Assembly: GCA_934757865.1 (NCBI GenBank)
Contig: CAKVLS010000009.1
Location: 1-44,992 of the forward strand
Source: an uncultured Clostridia bacterium
GTDB lineage: Bacteria; Bacillota; Clostridia; Christensenellales; UBA1242
DNA length: 44,992 nucleotides
Reading direction: 5' to 3'
This document shows positions 33,220-42,092 of this stretch, in pieces (the first letter of the stretch is position 1; each line of letters starts with the position of its first letter). A program made the position numbers and the translations under genes. Under the pieces are notes generated by a model. It did no database searches and was not told the origin of the DNA. It saw nothing but the letters and a program-made list of their open reading frames with translations.

Positions 33220-33248
33220 AGTATATAATATATTATAATAAAAAACAA
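33220..33248 (-). promoter_or_regulatory. possible promoter for the giant lipoprotein gene
   Basis: Minus strand: TTGTTT (33248-33243), a 17-base spacer and TATACT (33225-33220). The predicted leader is about 100 bases. The surroundings are runs of TA, with other TATAAT-like sites, so the exact position is uncertain. The rest of the gap 33114-33429 holds a candidate plus-strand promoter for tex (TTGCAT near 33271, 16 bases, TATAGT) and nothing else. Confidence 0.4.
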
Positions 33249-33429
33249 AGCAACTTTTTGTCGATATTTTTTGCATAAGTCAAGCAATTTTTTATAGTTT
33301 TAGTTTGTGAAATTTTCTAAAAATTAGTTGTTAAAACTCTCAAAATTGTGCTACCCTTATGATGCTGAGAGATAAATTTTGCAAAAACAAAACTATTTTT
33401 TAGCAAAAATGCACAAAAGGAACAAAATA

Positions 33430-35583
33430 ATGGATATTAACGCAACACTTACAGCGGAATTTTCGCTAAAACCACAACACACAGACAATATCATAGCCTT
33501 GATTGATGAAGGATGTACAATCCCATTTATCGCCAGATACAGAAAGGAAATGACAGGTAGTTGTGACGACCAAGTATTAAGAGAGTTTTATGATAGACTA
33601 ACCTACCTAAGATCTCTTAACAAAAGAAAAGAAGAAATAACAAAAATAATCACCGAGCAAGGTAATATGACTGACGAACTTGCAAAATCAATCGAGGACG
33701 CAGTAACACTTACCGAGGTAGAGGATATATATAGACCTTACAAGCCTAAGAGAAAGACAAGAGCTAGCGAAGCTATTGCTAAGGGTCTAAAACCGCTAGC
33801 AGAAGCAATTTTGAGTGGCGAAATTGATGGAGATGTAAATAGCCTAGCCGAGACTTTCATCACAGAAGAAAACGGCCTAAAATCAGCTGAAGAAGCTATT
33901 CAAGGCGCAAAAGATATAATTGCCGAGATGATATCGGACTCAGCCGAAGTTCGTAAAGACCTAAGAGAAATGATGGAGAAGACGGCTGAGATTAAGACCT
34001 CACTTGTCGAAGACCAAGAGAAGAGCAAAACTTACGAAATGTATAAAGATTTTAGCGAAACTATTGCTAAAATCCCAAGCCACAGAATTTTGGCCATTAA
34101 CCGTGGCGAAAATGACGAGTGCCTAAAAGTAAAAATAGAAGTAAATAGAGAAAAGGCTATTGACATTATCAAAGCCCGCTTCCTAAAAGAAGGCATCAAA
34201 ACTGAGGACCTTGTAAAAGAAGCTATTGAAGACAGTTACGATAGACTGGTTTTCCCATCACTTGAGAGAGAACTTCGTACCGCCCTTACTGATAGAGCAG
34301 ACGAGCAAGCTATCAAAATGTTTGATGTCAACCTAAGACCTCTACTATTGCAAGCCCCTCTAAAAGGCAAAATTATTTTAGGTCTTGACCCAGCGTACAG
34401 AACTGGTTGCAAAATCGCAGTCATCGACCAAAACGGCAACTTCCTTGCCAAGACTGTAGTTTTCCCAACTCCACCTCAAAACAAAATTGAAGAAGCAGAA
34501 AAAGTACTTACAGATATGATTAACAAGTACAAAGTTGATGTTATCTCAATCGGTAATGGTACAGCTTCAAAAGAATCTGAGATGTTTGTCGCTAATCTTA
34601 TCAAAAAGCAAACTCGTAAAGTAGAGTACGCCGTAGTTAACGAGGCAGGTGCTTCTGTTTATAGCGCTTCAAAATTAGGAGCAGAAGAATTTCCAGACTA
34701 TGATGTAGCAGTAAGAAGTGCAGTATCTATTGCAAGAAGACTTCAAGACCCACTAGCTGAGCTTATCAAAATTGATGTAAAATCAATCGGTGTTGGACAA
34801 TATCAACACGATATGCCACAAAAGAGATTGACAGAAGTATTAACAGGTGTTGTTGAAGACTGTGTTAACAGTGTAGGCGTAGACCTTAATACCGCTTCTC
34901 CTAGTCTACTATCTTATGTATCGGGACTAAATAGCAGCATCGCAAAAAATATTGTAGATTATAGACAAGAAAACGGCGAATTTTCTGACAGACAAGAACT
35001 TTTGAAAGTTAAAAAACTTGGCGGAAAGGCCTTTGAACAATGCGCAGGTTTCTTGCGTATAACTAATGGCAAAAACATTTTGGATAATACAGCTGTTCAC
35101 CCAGAGAGTTATGCAGCAGCCGAAAAGCTTCTTAAAATGTTTAATTTTACAGACGAAAGTATCAAAAATGGCGAGTTAACTAAACTTCCTGAGATGATAA
35201 ACCTAAAAGGCGAAGAAAAAGTAGCTAAAGAGTGCGGAATAGGTGTTCCTACACTTCAAGATATGGTTAGCGAAATAATCAAACCAGGTAGAGATATAAG
35301 AGAGTCGCTAGAGCCAGTAGAGCTAAGAAGTGATATCCTTGATATCAAGGACCTAAAAGAAGGTATGGTACTTCGTGGTACTGTTCGTAATGTTATTGAC
35401 TTTGGCGCTTTTGTAGATATCGGCGTTCACCAAGACGGACTTATCCACATCTCTCAAATGAGCGACAAGTTTATTAAACACCCATCAGAAATGCTAAAAG
35501 TTGGTGAAGTTTTGAAGGTAAAGATTCTTTCTGTCGACCTTGACAAAAACCGTATCGCCCTAACTCTAAAAGGCATTGAATAA
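33430..35583 (+). CDS. tex: Tex family transcription accessory protein
   Basis: 717 residues from ATG at 33430, chosen for the AAAGGA eight bases upstream; in-frame ATGs at 33379 and 33409 lack such a site. Tex order is complete: helical N-terminal domain (about 1-190, GCTIPFIARYRKEMTG and YRPYKPKRKTRA), YqgF/RNase H-like domain (about 315-440, ILGLDPAYRTGCKIAVID), helix-hairpin-helix repeats (about 480-560, LNTASPSLLSYVSGL and LLKVKKLGGKAFEQCAGFLR), and a C-terminal S1 RNA-binding domain (about 640-715, VLRGTVRNVIDFGAFVDIG). It binds nucleic acid and acts with RNA polymerase. Length and domains are normal. Confidence 0.96.
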   Translation: MDINATLTAEFSLKPQHTDNIIALIDEGCTIPFIARYRKEMTGSCDDQVLREFYDRLTYLRSLNKRKEEITKIITEQGNMTDELAKSIEDAVTLTEVEDIYRPYKPKRKTRASEAIAKGLKPLAEAILSGEIDGDVNSLAETFITEENGLKSAEEAIQGAKDIIAEMISDSAEVRKDLREMMEKTAEIKTSLVEDQEKSKTYEMYKDFSETIAKIPSHRILAINRGENDECLKVKIEVNREKAIDIIKARFLKEGIKTEDLVKEAIEDSYDRLVFPSLERELRTALTDRADEQAIKMFDVNLRPLLLQAPLKGKIILGLDPAYRTGCKIAVIDQNGNFLAKTVVFPTPPQNKIEEAEKVLTDMINKYKVDVISIGNGTASKESEMFVANLIKKQTRKVEYAVVNEAGASVYSASKLGAEEFPDYDVAVRSAVSIARRLQDPLAELIKIDVKSIGVGQYQHDMPQKRLTEVLTGVVEDCVNSVGVDLNTASPSLLSYVSGLNSSIAKNIVDYRQENGEFSDRQELLKVKKLGGKAFEQCAGFLRITNGKNILDNTAVHPESYAAAEKLLKMFNFTDESIKNGELTKLPEMINLKGEEKVAKECGIGVPTLQDMVSEIIKPGRDIRESLEPVELRSDILDIKDLKEGMVLRGTVRNVIDFGAFVDIGVHQDGLIHISQMSDKFIKHPSEMLKVGEVLKVKILSVDLDKNRIALTLKGIE

Positions 35584-35652
35584 AACTTAAATGTCAAATA
35601 TCAACAATGTTAAAATACTAATAAGTTTGATAGTTATAAAAATCAAATAAAT

Positions 35653-35693
35653 AAAAAATATCCCTTGAACTAATATTCAAGGGATATTTTTGG
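35653..35693. terminator. bidirectional rho-independent terminator
   Basis: AAATATCCCTTGAA pairs perfectly with TTCAAGGGATATTT around CTAATA, flanked by an A-run and a T-run. It serves the convergent tex and degV genes. Confidence 0.9.
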
Positions 35694-35782
35694 TTATGTT
35701 AACTGCACTTAATAAAAAGGGTTTGTTACTTACAAAATTTTATTATTTATTTGAGGAAGAGTGCAGGATAACCCTAAGGTAA

Positions 35783-36634
35783 TTATTTTGCGTCATTGAT
35801 ATATAGTATACCAAGTGTATGTTCACCGCAGTGACTAGTTATAGTTCCGCCGGCTTGTGTCTCATAAATTGTTTTGAAACCTCTTTCTTGTAGAGCTTTC
35901 TTTGCGTTAGCTATCATACCTTCTGTCGCAGTTGTGTATGTTACAAAAGCAACTGATAGGTCAGGTGTGTTAAACTCATTAAGTGTTTGCTTGCAGTAAT
36001 CTTCTACTACTTGCTCCATCTTGCCTCTAAACTTTCCAGAAGAAGTCATTTTGCCAGTATCTGGTTTAACTACTATTCTTGGTCTTAGTTTTAGAAGATT
36101 TGCACCAAATAGTTGAAGTGAACTGCATCTGCCGCCTTTGTATAGATAGTCAAGTCTTTCGATAACGAAACTTGCTTGTACATGAGGTACTCTGTCGCTA
36201 GTAAGTTTTGCTATCTCAGCTGCAGATAGGTTGCCTTTTGATGCAAGTTTTGAAGCGTAGATTGCAAGTAGTGCAATACCTGTTGACAAACTCTTAGAGT
36301 CTACAATGTAAATATTTTGCATCTTGCTAGCAGCAAGTTTAGCTTGCTCGCAAGCGGTGCTGATACCTGATGATAGGCTGATGTGTACGATAGCGTCATA
36401 GTCTTCTAGTAGTTTTGTAAAAAACTCTGTATATTGATATTCGTTAACGGCGCTAGTCTTTGGCAAAATTTTTGTTTTTTGTACATACTCAAAAATTTTC
36501 TTAGAATCTATCTCACCGTCAAGACCCATCTCTTCTCCAAGTAGGATTGTAAAAGGTATTGTGTGAATATCATATTTTGTTAATAATTCTTTTGGTAAAT
36601 CAATTGTGCTTTCTGCTGTAATTGCAATTTTCAT
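35783..36634 (-). CDS. DegV family protein (fatty-acid binding)
   Basis: 283 residues. DegV landmarks are present: ITAESTIDLPKELL at the start, PKTSAVNEYQYTEFF near 59 (the T-S-x pocket segment), VHISLSSGISTACEQAKLAA near 97-116, YIVDSKSLSTGIALL and LDYLYKGGRCS near 170-180. The C-terminal GGTITSHCGEHTLGILYI supplies the pocket His. Members bind long-chain fatty acids, and in some Gram-positives act with a fatty-acid kinase (FakB) to feed lipid synthesis. No FakA is in the window. ATG follows GGGAG. It is divergent from the XRE regulator, whose candidate operator lies between them. Confidence 0.93.
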   Translation of the reverse strand: MKIAITAESTIDLPKELLTKYDIHTIPFTILLGEEMGLDGEIDSKKIFEYVQKTKILPKTSAVNEYQYTEFFTKLLEDYDAIVHISLSSGISTACEQAKLAASKMQNIYIVDSKSLSTGIALLAIYASKLASKGNLSAAEIAKLTSDRVPHVQASFVIERLDYLYKGGRCSSLQLFGANLLKLRPRIVVKPDTGKMTSSGKFRGKMEQVVEDYCKQTLNEFNTPDLSVAFVTYTTATEGMIANAKKALQERGFKTIYETQAGGTITSHCGEHTLGILYINDAK

Positions 36635-36745
36635 AATATATCTCCCATATTTGCTTACATTTGTTTTACGGTGTTATTTTATTAAATTTGCCGAAATTTT
36701 ACAACAAAATATATATATTTAATATTATACACTTTTTTTCTCGTT

Positions 36746-36783
36746 AGTAGAGTTAAAAATTTTGCTCTCTACTGTGAGTAGAG
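36746..36783. promoter_or_regulatory. candidate operator between degV and the XRE operon
   Basis: A perfect inverted repeat CTCTACT-GTG-AGTAGAG (36767-36783) is joined by a third copy AGTAGAG (36746-36752). It lies between the two divergent promoters: just upstream of the plus-strand -35 (36820) and next to a minus-strand TATAAT (36729-36724). An XRE repressor could bind here to control its own operon, degV, or both. Confidence 0.45.
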
Positions 36784-36819
36784 TGGCGAAACTTGACGCA
36801 AAAAAGTTTTGAAAAACAC

Positions 36820-36848
36820 TTGATAAATAATTTTTATAATAATATAAT
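36820..36848 (+). promoter_or_regulatory. consensus promoter, predicted leaderless start
   Basis: TTGATA (36820-36825), 17 bases, TATAAT (36843-36848). The expected start is 36855, exactly the A of the regulator's ATG. No Shine-Dalgarno sequence is present. Confidence 0.75.
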
Positions 36849-36854
36849 ATCAGT

Positions 36855-37517
36855 ATGGAAGAATTAAAGAAAACTATTGCTGACAACTTAATATTTTATA
36901 GAAAGCAAAAAGGTCTTACCCAGCTTGACATAGCCGAAAAGCTTAATTATTCGGATAAAGCTGTGTCAAAGTGGGAGAGAGCTGAAGCTGTTCCGGATAT
37001 TTTTATACTTAAACAAATAGCGGATTTTTATGGCATCAAACTAGACGACCTATTGTCTACCGATAAGAAAAAACGTGAAAAACTAGTTAGAAGCAGCGAA
37101 CAAAAAGCAAGACTTGTTAAGATATTTGTTCCTGCTATCTCATGTTTGTTTGTATGGTTCTTGGCGACATTACTATATATTTTGCCAGCTATCATCATAC
37201 CTCAGGTTACTAAGACATGGCTTGTATTTATCTACGCCATTATGATTAACTTTATTCTGTTTGTAGTGTTTAGCTGCATTTGGGGTACTAATATTTTGAG
37301 ATGTCTTAGTATCTCAGGACTTATTTGGACAGCCTTTCTTGCCATGTGTTTGACATTTAGTACACAGAAGATTTGGCTACTACTTATAGTTGCTATTCCT
37401 TTGCAGATTATAACAATCTTGTCATTTGTATTTGTAAAATTTATAAAAGATAAAGACAAAGAAAGGTTAAAGGAAAAAGAACAAAAAGAAGCAAAAGAGT
37501 TAAAAGAGGACAAATAA
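36855..37517 (+). CDS. membrane-bound XRE-family transcriptional regulator
   Basis: 220 residues. The N-terminal helix-turn-helix (about 6-62) reads LIFYRKQKGLTQLDIAEKLN, then YSDKAVSKWERAEAVPDIFI, a typical Cro/CI domain. From about 85 there are four hydrophobic helices (about 88-110, 119-143, 145-163, 172-194), and the protein ends in a Lys/Glu-rich coil. It is likely a DNA-binding protein fixed in the membrane, perhaps sensing membrane state or a small ligand. Its stop overlaps the dtd start (TAATG), so it is cotranscribed with dtd and metG. It starts directly at the predicted transcript start. The inverted repeat upstream is a candidate binding site. Confidence 0.85.
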   Translation: MEELKKTIADNLIFYRKQKGLTQLDIAEKLNYSDKAVSKWERAEAVPDIFILKQIADFYGIKLDDLLSTDKKKREKLVRSSEQKARLVKIFVPAISCLFVWFLATLLYILPAIIIPQVTKTWLVFIYAIMINFILFVVFSCIWGTNILRCLSISGLIWTAFLAMCLTFSTQKIWLLLIVAIPLQIITILSFVFVKFIKDKDKERLKEKEQKEAKELKEDK

Positions 37518-37975
37518 TGAAAGCAGTCGTACAGAGGTGCAAAAATGCTGAAGTTAGAGTAGACGGCGAGGTTATTGGAGAGATATCTCACGGGTTTATG
37601 GTTTTGCTTGGCGTTGGGCTTACCGACACTGAGTGGGACGCAGAGTATTTGGCTCGCAAGATTGCTGGGCTTAGAGTCTTTGAGGACGAGAACGGCAAAA
37701 TGAACCTAAACATAGAGAAAGTCGGTGGGGAGCTATTAGTTATAAGCAATTTCACACTATACGGCAATCCTTATGATGGTAATAGACCTAGCTTTAGCGA
37801 TGCAATGATGCCTGCGAGGGCAGAAGAATTGTATGAATATTTTATAAATAATTGCAAGAAATATCCTTTCAAAAAAGTTGCCACAGGCAAGTTTGGAGGG
37901 GATATGCAGATAGATGTCCACAATGACGGACCTATCACTATAATAATAGAGAGCGAAAAAGGTAGAAAGAAATAA
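37517..37975 (+). CDS. dtd: D-aminoacyl-tRNA deacylase
   Basis: 152 residues, normal length. DTD motifs: MKAVVQRCKNAEVRVDG at the start, GFMVLLGVGLTDTE near 26-39, SNFTLYGNPYDGNRPSF near 77-93 (the S-Q-F-T-L active-site box, here with Asn for Gln), and NDGPITI near 138-144 (the N-x-G-P-V/I-T box). The dimer removes D-amino acids and glycine from wrongly charged tRNAs. It overlaps the regulator upstream by one base and metG downstream by one base, both as TAATG, so the three genes are translationally coupled. Proofreading thus sits beside a charging enzyme. Confidence 0.95.
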   Translation: MKAVVQRCKNAEVRVDGEVIGEISHGFMVLLGVGLTDTEWDAEYLARKIAGLRVFEDENGKMNLNIEKVGGELLVISNFTLYGNPYDGNRPSFSDAMMPARAEELYEYFINNCKKYPFKKVATGKFGGDMQIDVHNDGPITIIIESEKGRKK

Positions 37976-39681
37976 TGAAAAACGAAAAAAGATTGATTAC
38001 AGCGGCACTTACTTATGTTAATAATATTCCTCATGTAGGACACATAGTAGGTTGTCACTTACCAGCAGATATATTTGCTAGATATTGCAGAAGTGCCGGT
38101 TACGACACAACATTTATAGGTGGTTCGGATATGCACGGAACTCCTGCTATGATAACTGCCCAAGAGCGTAACATGCCAGTAGAAGAACTTACTGCAAAAT
38201 TGCACGCAGTTCACGATAAGATATACAAAAAACTTTGCATCAGCTACGACATTTATTCTCACACCAATACCGAAACTCATAAGAAGATTACTCAAGAGTT
38301 CTTCCTAAAACTTTATGAGGGTGGATATATCAAAGAAGACGAGATAGAGATGTTCTATTGCGAAAAGGACAAAATGTTCTTGCCAGATAGATTTGTAGTA
38401 GGTACTTGCCCAAAATGCGGATATGAGTTTGCTAACGGCGACCAATGTGAAAAATGTGATAGCTTATTCTCACTTAACGAGCTAAAGAACGCAAGATGTA
38501 AAGTTTGTGGAGAGCCAGCCGTACTTAAAAAGTCAAAGCATATATTCCTAAATCTTTCAAAAGATATAGATAAACTAGATAAGTGGATTGATAGCAAAAA
38601 AGACATTTGGCGTCCACATGTATACAGTGAGGCAAAAAAGTGGGTCGCTGAGGGGCTAAAAGACAGATGTATTTCAAGAGATATCAAATGGGGCTTTCCA
38701 ATACCTCTAAAAGGATATGAGGACAAAGTATTCTATGTTTGGTTTGATGCACCTATCGGTTATATCTCTATAACCAAAGAACTTAGCGAGCAAAAGTACC
38801 AAGATTTGTGGGTAAAGAAAGACGCTAAGATATACAACTTTGTAGGAAAAGACAATATTCAATTCCACACTATTTTCTTCCCAACTATGGAACTAGAAAA
38901 TGGCGAATACAATATGGCTCACAATGTAGTAGGCCTTAACTTCCTAAATTTTGAGGGCCAAAAAGTAAGTAAGAGCAAGGGCGTAGGAGTTTTCTTTGGA
39001 GCTCTTGTCAATGACGAGTGCGACATAGATATTGATACTATGAGGGCATACCTTACTACCGTTATCCCAGAAAATCGTGATAGCGACTTTAAGTGGGATA
39101 GCTTCAAAGATAACACAAACTCAGAGCTAGTTGGTAAACTAGGCAACTTGTTTAACCGTACTATCAATATGATAAAAAAGAACTTTGACGGCAAACTAGA
39201 CTTTGAGCTAACTGATAAGACAGAACTAAATGAGTTTGATAAGGCTTTATTAGAAAAAATCAAAACCGCTCCACTAGATATTGCAGAGAGTTTCGAAAAA
39301 GCCGAGCTAAGAGATGCATATAAGAAGATTATGACATACGCAACAGCTGGCAACTTGTACCTTGAACAAACAGCTCCATGGCAACTTGTAAAACAAGAAA
39401 AATGGGACGAAGTTCGTAAAGTTCTATACCTATGCCTAAACTTATGTGCAAGCCTTGCAATAGTAGCAAGCCCTATCATGCCTAATAAGATGAAAAAAGT
39501 TTGGACAGAGCAAATAAACCTTGAAGGCGACCCAACAGCAGTAGATATGTGGGACAAAGCAAGCACACTTTTGATTAAAAAAGACCATGTTTGTGGAACA
39601 CCATCCCCACTATTTGAGAGAATAGATGACGAAAAACTAGAGAATATCAAAAAAGTATTTTCTGTTCCTTATGAGTTTTAA
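37975..39681 (+). CDS. metG: methionyl-tRNA synthetase
   Basis: 568 residues. Class I motifs: TAALTYVNNIPHVGHIVG (7-24, HIGH box) and QKVSKSKGVGVF near 328 (KMSKS box). The zinc domain near 144-182 has CPKC, C-E-K-C and C-K-V-C sets, which suits the type with two knuckles. The anticodon-binding helical domain follows (about 380-540, with FDKALLEKI and TAPWQLVKQEKW). There is no C-terminal tRNA-binding (EMAP-like) domain, so this is the short form. It charges both initiator and elongator tRNA-Met. Its start overlaps the dtd stop. No clear terminator follows before the next promoter at 39746. Confidence 0.96.
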   Translation: MKNEKRLITAALTYVNNIPHVGHIVGCHLPADIFARYCRSAGYDTTFIGGSDMHGTPAMITAQERNMPVEELTAKLHAVHDKIYKKLCISYDIYSHTNTETHKKITQEFFLKLYEGGYIKEDEIEMFYCEKDKMFLPDRFVVGTCPKCGYEFANGDQCEKCDSLFSLNELKNARCKVCGEPAVLKKSKHIFLNLSKDIDKLDKWIDSKKDIWRPHVYSEAKKWVAEGLKDRCISRDIKWGFPIPLKGYEDKVFYVWFDAPIGYISITKELSEQKYQDLWVKKDAKIYNFVGKDNIQFHTIFFPTMELENGEYNMAHNVVGLNFLNFEGQKVSKSKGVGVFFGALVNDECDIDIDTMRAYLTTVIPENRDSDFKWDSFKDNTNSELVGKLGNLFNRTINMIKKNFDGKLDFELTDKTELNEFDKALLEKIKTAPLDIAESFEKAELRDAYKKIMTYATAGNLYLEQTAPWQLVKQEKWDEVRKVLYLCLNLCASLAIVASPIMPNKMKKVWTEQINLEGDPTAVDMWDKASTLLIKKDHVCGTPSPLFERIDDEKLENIKKVFSVPYEF

Positions 39682-39745
39682 TAAGTAAAAATATTTGTAT
39701 TAAAAATGCATTGCGTAAAATTTTGCACAAAATAAATTAAAATGT

Positions 39746-39774
39746 TTGATTTAGTCATAACAAGGTGATATACT
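39746..39774 (+). promoter_or_regulatory. sigma-A promoter for the 74-aa membrane protein
   Basis: TTGATT (39746-39751), 17 bases, TATACT (39769-39774). The predicted leader is about 23 bases and contains AAAAAGGAG. Confidence 0.75.
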
Positions 39775-39803
39775 GAATATAGTATAAAAAAAGGAGTTAA
39801 ATT

Positions 39804-40028
39804 ATGGCAAAAAGTTCTAAAGATTACTTTGGTCTTGGTAGAGTAGTAAGTTTAATTCTTGCTATCATCCCAGTTACAGCATGGATTTTGGGTGCTGTTA
39901 CCAGATTCAAAGAAGGCAAATTAGTAGCTGGTATCATTAGATTAGTACTTGGTTGCACATTTATTTGGATTGTTGACCTAGTATTTATGATTCTTAATGG
40001 TAGAATTTGGCGTTTGCTTAATGTATAA
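39804..40028 (+). CDS. small two-helix membrane protein, unknown function
   Basis: 74 residues. After a short basic start (MAKSSKDYFGLGR), two hydrophobic helices (about 13-32 and 42-64) are joined by the loop RFKEGKLVAG, and the protein ends NGRIWRLLNV. The arrangement resembles TM2-like or small Bacillota membrane proteins without a known role. ATG follows AAAAAGGAG at seven bases. A near-consensus promoter and a strong terminator tightly frame this one gene, so it is probably made in quantity. I do not recognise its family. Confidence 0.8.
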   Translation: MAKSSKDYFGLGRVVSLILAIIPVTAWILGAVTRFKEGKLVAGIIRLVLGCTFIWIVDLVFMILNGRIWRLLNV

Positions 40029-40038
40029 TATACTAAAC

Positions 40039-40076
40039 AAAAAAAGACCTTGGCGTAATTGCCAAGGTCTTTTTTA
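40039..40076 (+). terminator. rho-independent terminator
   Basis: AAAAAGACCTTGGC pairs perfectly with GCCAAGGTCTTTTT around GTAATT. A long A-run on the left would also let it end minus-strand transcripts. Positions 40077-40309 are AT-rich, with no gene or clear signal. Confidence 0.92.
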
Positions 40077-40309
40077 TGCTATTTTTAGATAATACAGATA
40101 AAGCAAATTATTGATTATGTTGTCGACTATTTATATCTAAAAAAAGTGTTAATAATATTTTGCAATATTTAATTAAACGAGCTATTTGATGTGATAATAA
40201 ACTTGCTTCTTATATATGGTGATATTATATTGTAACTAATTATTTATCATATTGTAACTTAGTAATCTACTATTCGCAATTTAGTTGTATACAAGACCAA
40301 TATTATGTT

Positions 40310-41173
40310 TTACATCTTGTTTTGAGATAATGTTGTATTTACAGTATTTTTTAGTAGCATTGTTATTGTCATAGGTCCGCTACCGCCCGGCACTGGAGAA
40401 ATGTAACCGGCAACTTTTTCGACATTTTCAAAGTCAACATCGCCGCATATTTTCTTAGATTTTTCATCTCTAACAATACCTACATCTATGACAGCAGCAC
40501 CTGGTTTAATCATATCTGCTGTGATGAAGTTCTTAACACCAACAGCAGAGATTACTATATCACTATTTCTTGTTACGGCTTTTATATCTTTTGTCCTTGT
40601 GTGGCACATTGTAACAGTGCCGTTTAGTTGAGTTAGCATTAGGTATAGTGGTTTACCTACCAAAATACTTCTATTGATGATACAGATATTAGCGCCTTCT
40701 ATATCTACGCCGTATGCTTGTAGCATTGTTACCACGCCAAGTGGTGTGCAACTACGAATAACTGATGGGTCGTTGCTTAGTAGTTTGCCAAGGTTAATGT
40801 TGGTTAACCCATCGACATCTTTTTCTGGACTAATTAGGTTAAGGGCTATGTTAGAGTTTAGGTGTGATGGTAGTGGTAGTTGTACCAAGATACCATTAAC
40901 TGATTTGTCTTTGTTTAGGTTTAGTATAGTTTCGTTTAGCTCTTCTTGAGTGGTCTCTTCTGGTAGAGTGATTGTGTCAGAGATTATACCGACCTCTTTG
41001 CAGGCTTTTATTTTTCCTGATACATAAACTTTACTTGCCATATTGTTGCCGACCAAAACAACTGTTAGCTTTGGAGCTTTTTTGCCCTTAGCGATAAGCT
41101 CAGTCTCTATTGTAGATTTTAGTTTGTCCTTTATCTCCTTTGATAATGCTTTTCCATCAATTATTGTTGCCAT
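40310..41173 (-). CDS. folD: bifunctional methylene-THF dehydrogenase/cyclohydrolase
   Basis: 287 residues, normal length. FolD motifs: KLTVVLVGNNMASKVYVSGK near 34-53 (catalytic Lys after Y-V), VNGILVQLPLPSHLN near 93-107, SCTPLGVVTML near 141, INRSILVGKPLYLML near 163 (NADP loop, Asn-Arg instead of Gly-Arg), and SPVPGGSGPMTITMLL near 261. It interconverts methylene-, methenyl- and formyl-tetrahydrofolate for purine and methionine supply. ATG lies two bases after the stop of the upstream SDR gene, and its AAGGAG is inside that gene's last codons, so the pair is coupled. Confidence 0.95.
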   Translation of the reverse strand: MATIIDGKALSKEIKDKLKSTIETELIAKGKKAPKLTVVLVGNNMASKVYVSGKIKACKEVGIISDTITLPEETTQEELNETILNLNKDKSVNGILVQLPLPSHLNSNIALNLISPEKDVDGLTNINLGKLLSNDPSVIRSCTPLGVVTMLQAYGVDIEGANICIINRSILVGKPLYLMLTQLNGTVTMCHTRTKDIKAVTRNSDIVISAVGVKNFITADMIKPGAAVIDVGIVRDEKSKKICGDVDFENVEKVAGYISPVPGGSGPMTITMLLKNTVNTTLSQNKM

Positions 41174-41175
41174 AA

Positions 41176-42021
41176 TTATTTCTCCTTTTTATATACATCT
41201 TCAAATGTATCCATCTTTGAAATTTTCATTATATTTCCCATCATTTTTCCGCTTACCTGTGGGGATAGCTTGTAACAAATATTAAGAAACTTTGCGTCCG
41301 CACCAATTACCGCCCTAGCTTTTTTTCGCTTTATTGTGCGGATAATCTTCTTCGCCATCTTGTCAGCTCGCATACTAAATCTATCAATAATCTTTTTGTC
41401 TTTTTGATTGATTATATCTTTTGAGTTGTCTTTGTTTGTAAATAGATTAGTTTTTACAAACCCAGGCAAAATAGTCGCTACATATACATTACCTCTTTGC
41501 TCAGCGTGTAGTATTTCGCTGAAACTTTTTAGAGCGGACTTGCTAGCAGAGTAGATAGATACGCCCGGTAAACACCCAAGAGCAGAAGCACTAGATATAT
41601 TGATGATAGCTGGCGTCTTAGACTCATGCAAAAGCGGAAGCAAATCTCTAACAGCATATGTCACCGACAAAAAGTTAGTACGCATGACTCTGTTTGTTTG
41701 GTCTTCGTTAATGTGCTCGAAACTCTCAAAAGGAGTCATTGTTCCGGCGTTGTTAATTAAGATATCCGGACTAAAAGATATCTCTATAAGATGATCTCTT
41801 AGCTTTTCCCAATTTTCACTTATGCCGACATCCATTGGGTAGTAGTCAAATAAATTGCCTTTATCCCTAAGCTCTTTTTTGAAGGATTCAAGCTTACTCT
41901 CTGTGCGAGCTAGCCCCATAATGTGGCAGTTGTACTTAGTGATAAGTATGGTAGCTAGTGCCTTACCTATACCGCTAGATGCTCCGGACAAAATGATGTT
42001 TTTGTTAAAAATCCAGTTCAT
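41176..42021 (-). CDS. short-chain dehydrogenase/reductase
   Basis: 281 residues from ATG at 42021, chosen for the AGGAG five bases upstream; the reading from 42096 lacks one. A classical SDR: cofactor loop LSGASSGIGKAL (about 11-22), NNAG near 89-92, the catalytic Ser in NISSASALGC, and the Y-S-A-S-K active site near 152-156. After the core a Lys-rich tail (about 210-281) contains KKIIRTIKRKKARAVIG and may touch membranes. It reduces or oxidises an unknown carbonyl or alcohol with NAD(P)H. It is first in an operon with folD; that link may only be shared expression. A possible promoter is TTGCTC, 17 bases, TAAACT, ending about 42032. Confidence 0.88.
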   Translation of the reverse strand: MNWIFNKNIILSGASSGIGKALATILITKYNCHIMGLARTESKLESFKKELRDKGNLFDYYPMDVGISENWEKLRDHLIEISFSPDILINNAGTMTPFESFEHINEDQTNRVMRTNFLSVTYAVRDLLPLLHESKTPAIINISSASALGCLPGVSIYSASKSALKSFSEILHAEQRGNVYVATILPGFVKTNLFTNKDNSKDIINQKDKKIIDRFSMRADKMAKKIIRTIKRKKARAVIGADAKFLNICYKLSPQVSGKMMGNIMKISKMDTFEDVYKKEK

Positions 42022-42092
42022 TTTTTCTCCTAATAATAGTTTATCATTTTGACACAAGTGGAGCAAATGAATAAGGCTAATTTTTGTCCCCT

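Noticed and set aside
38919..39650. A 243-codon open frame on the minus strand
   Set aside because: It lies wholly inside metG, has no ribosome site, and its Ser/Leu-rich translation is typical of an antisense shadow.
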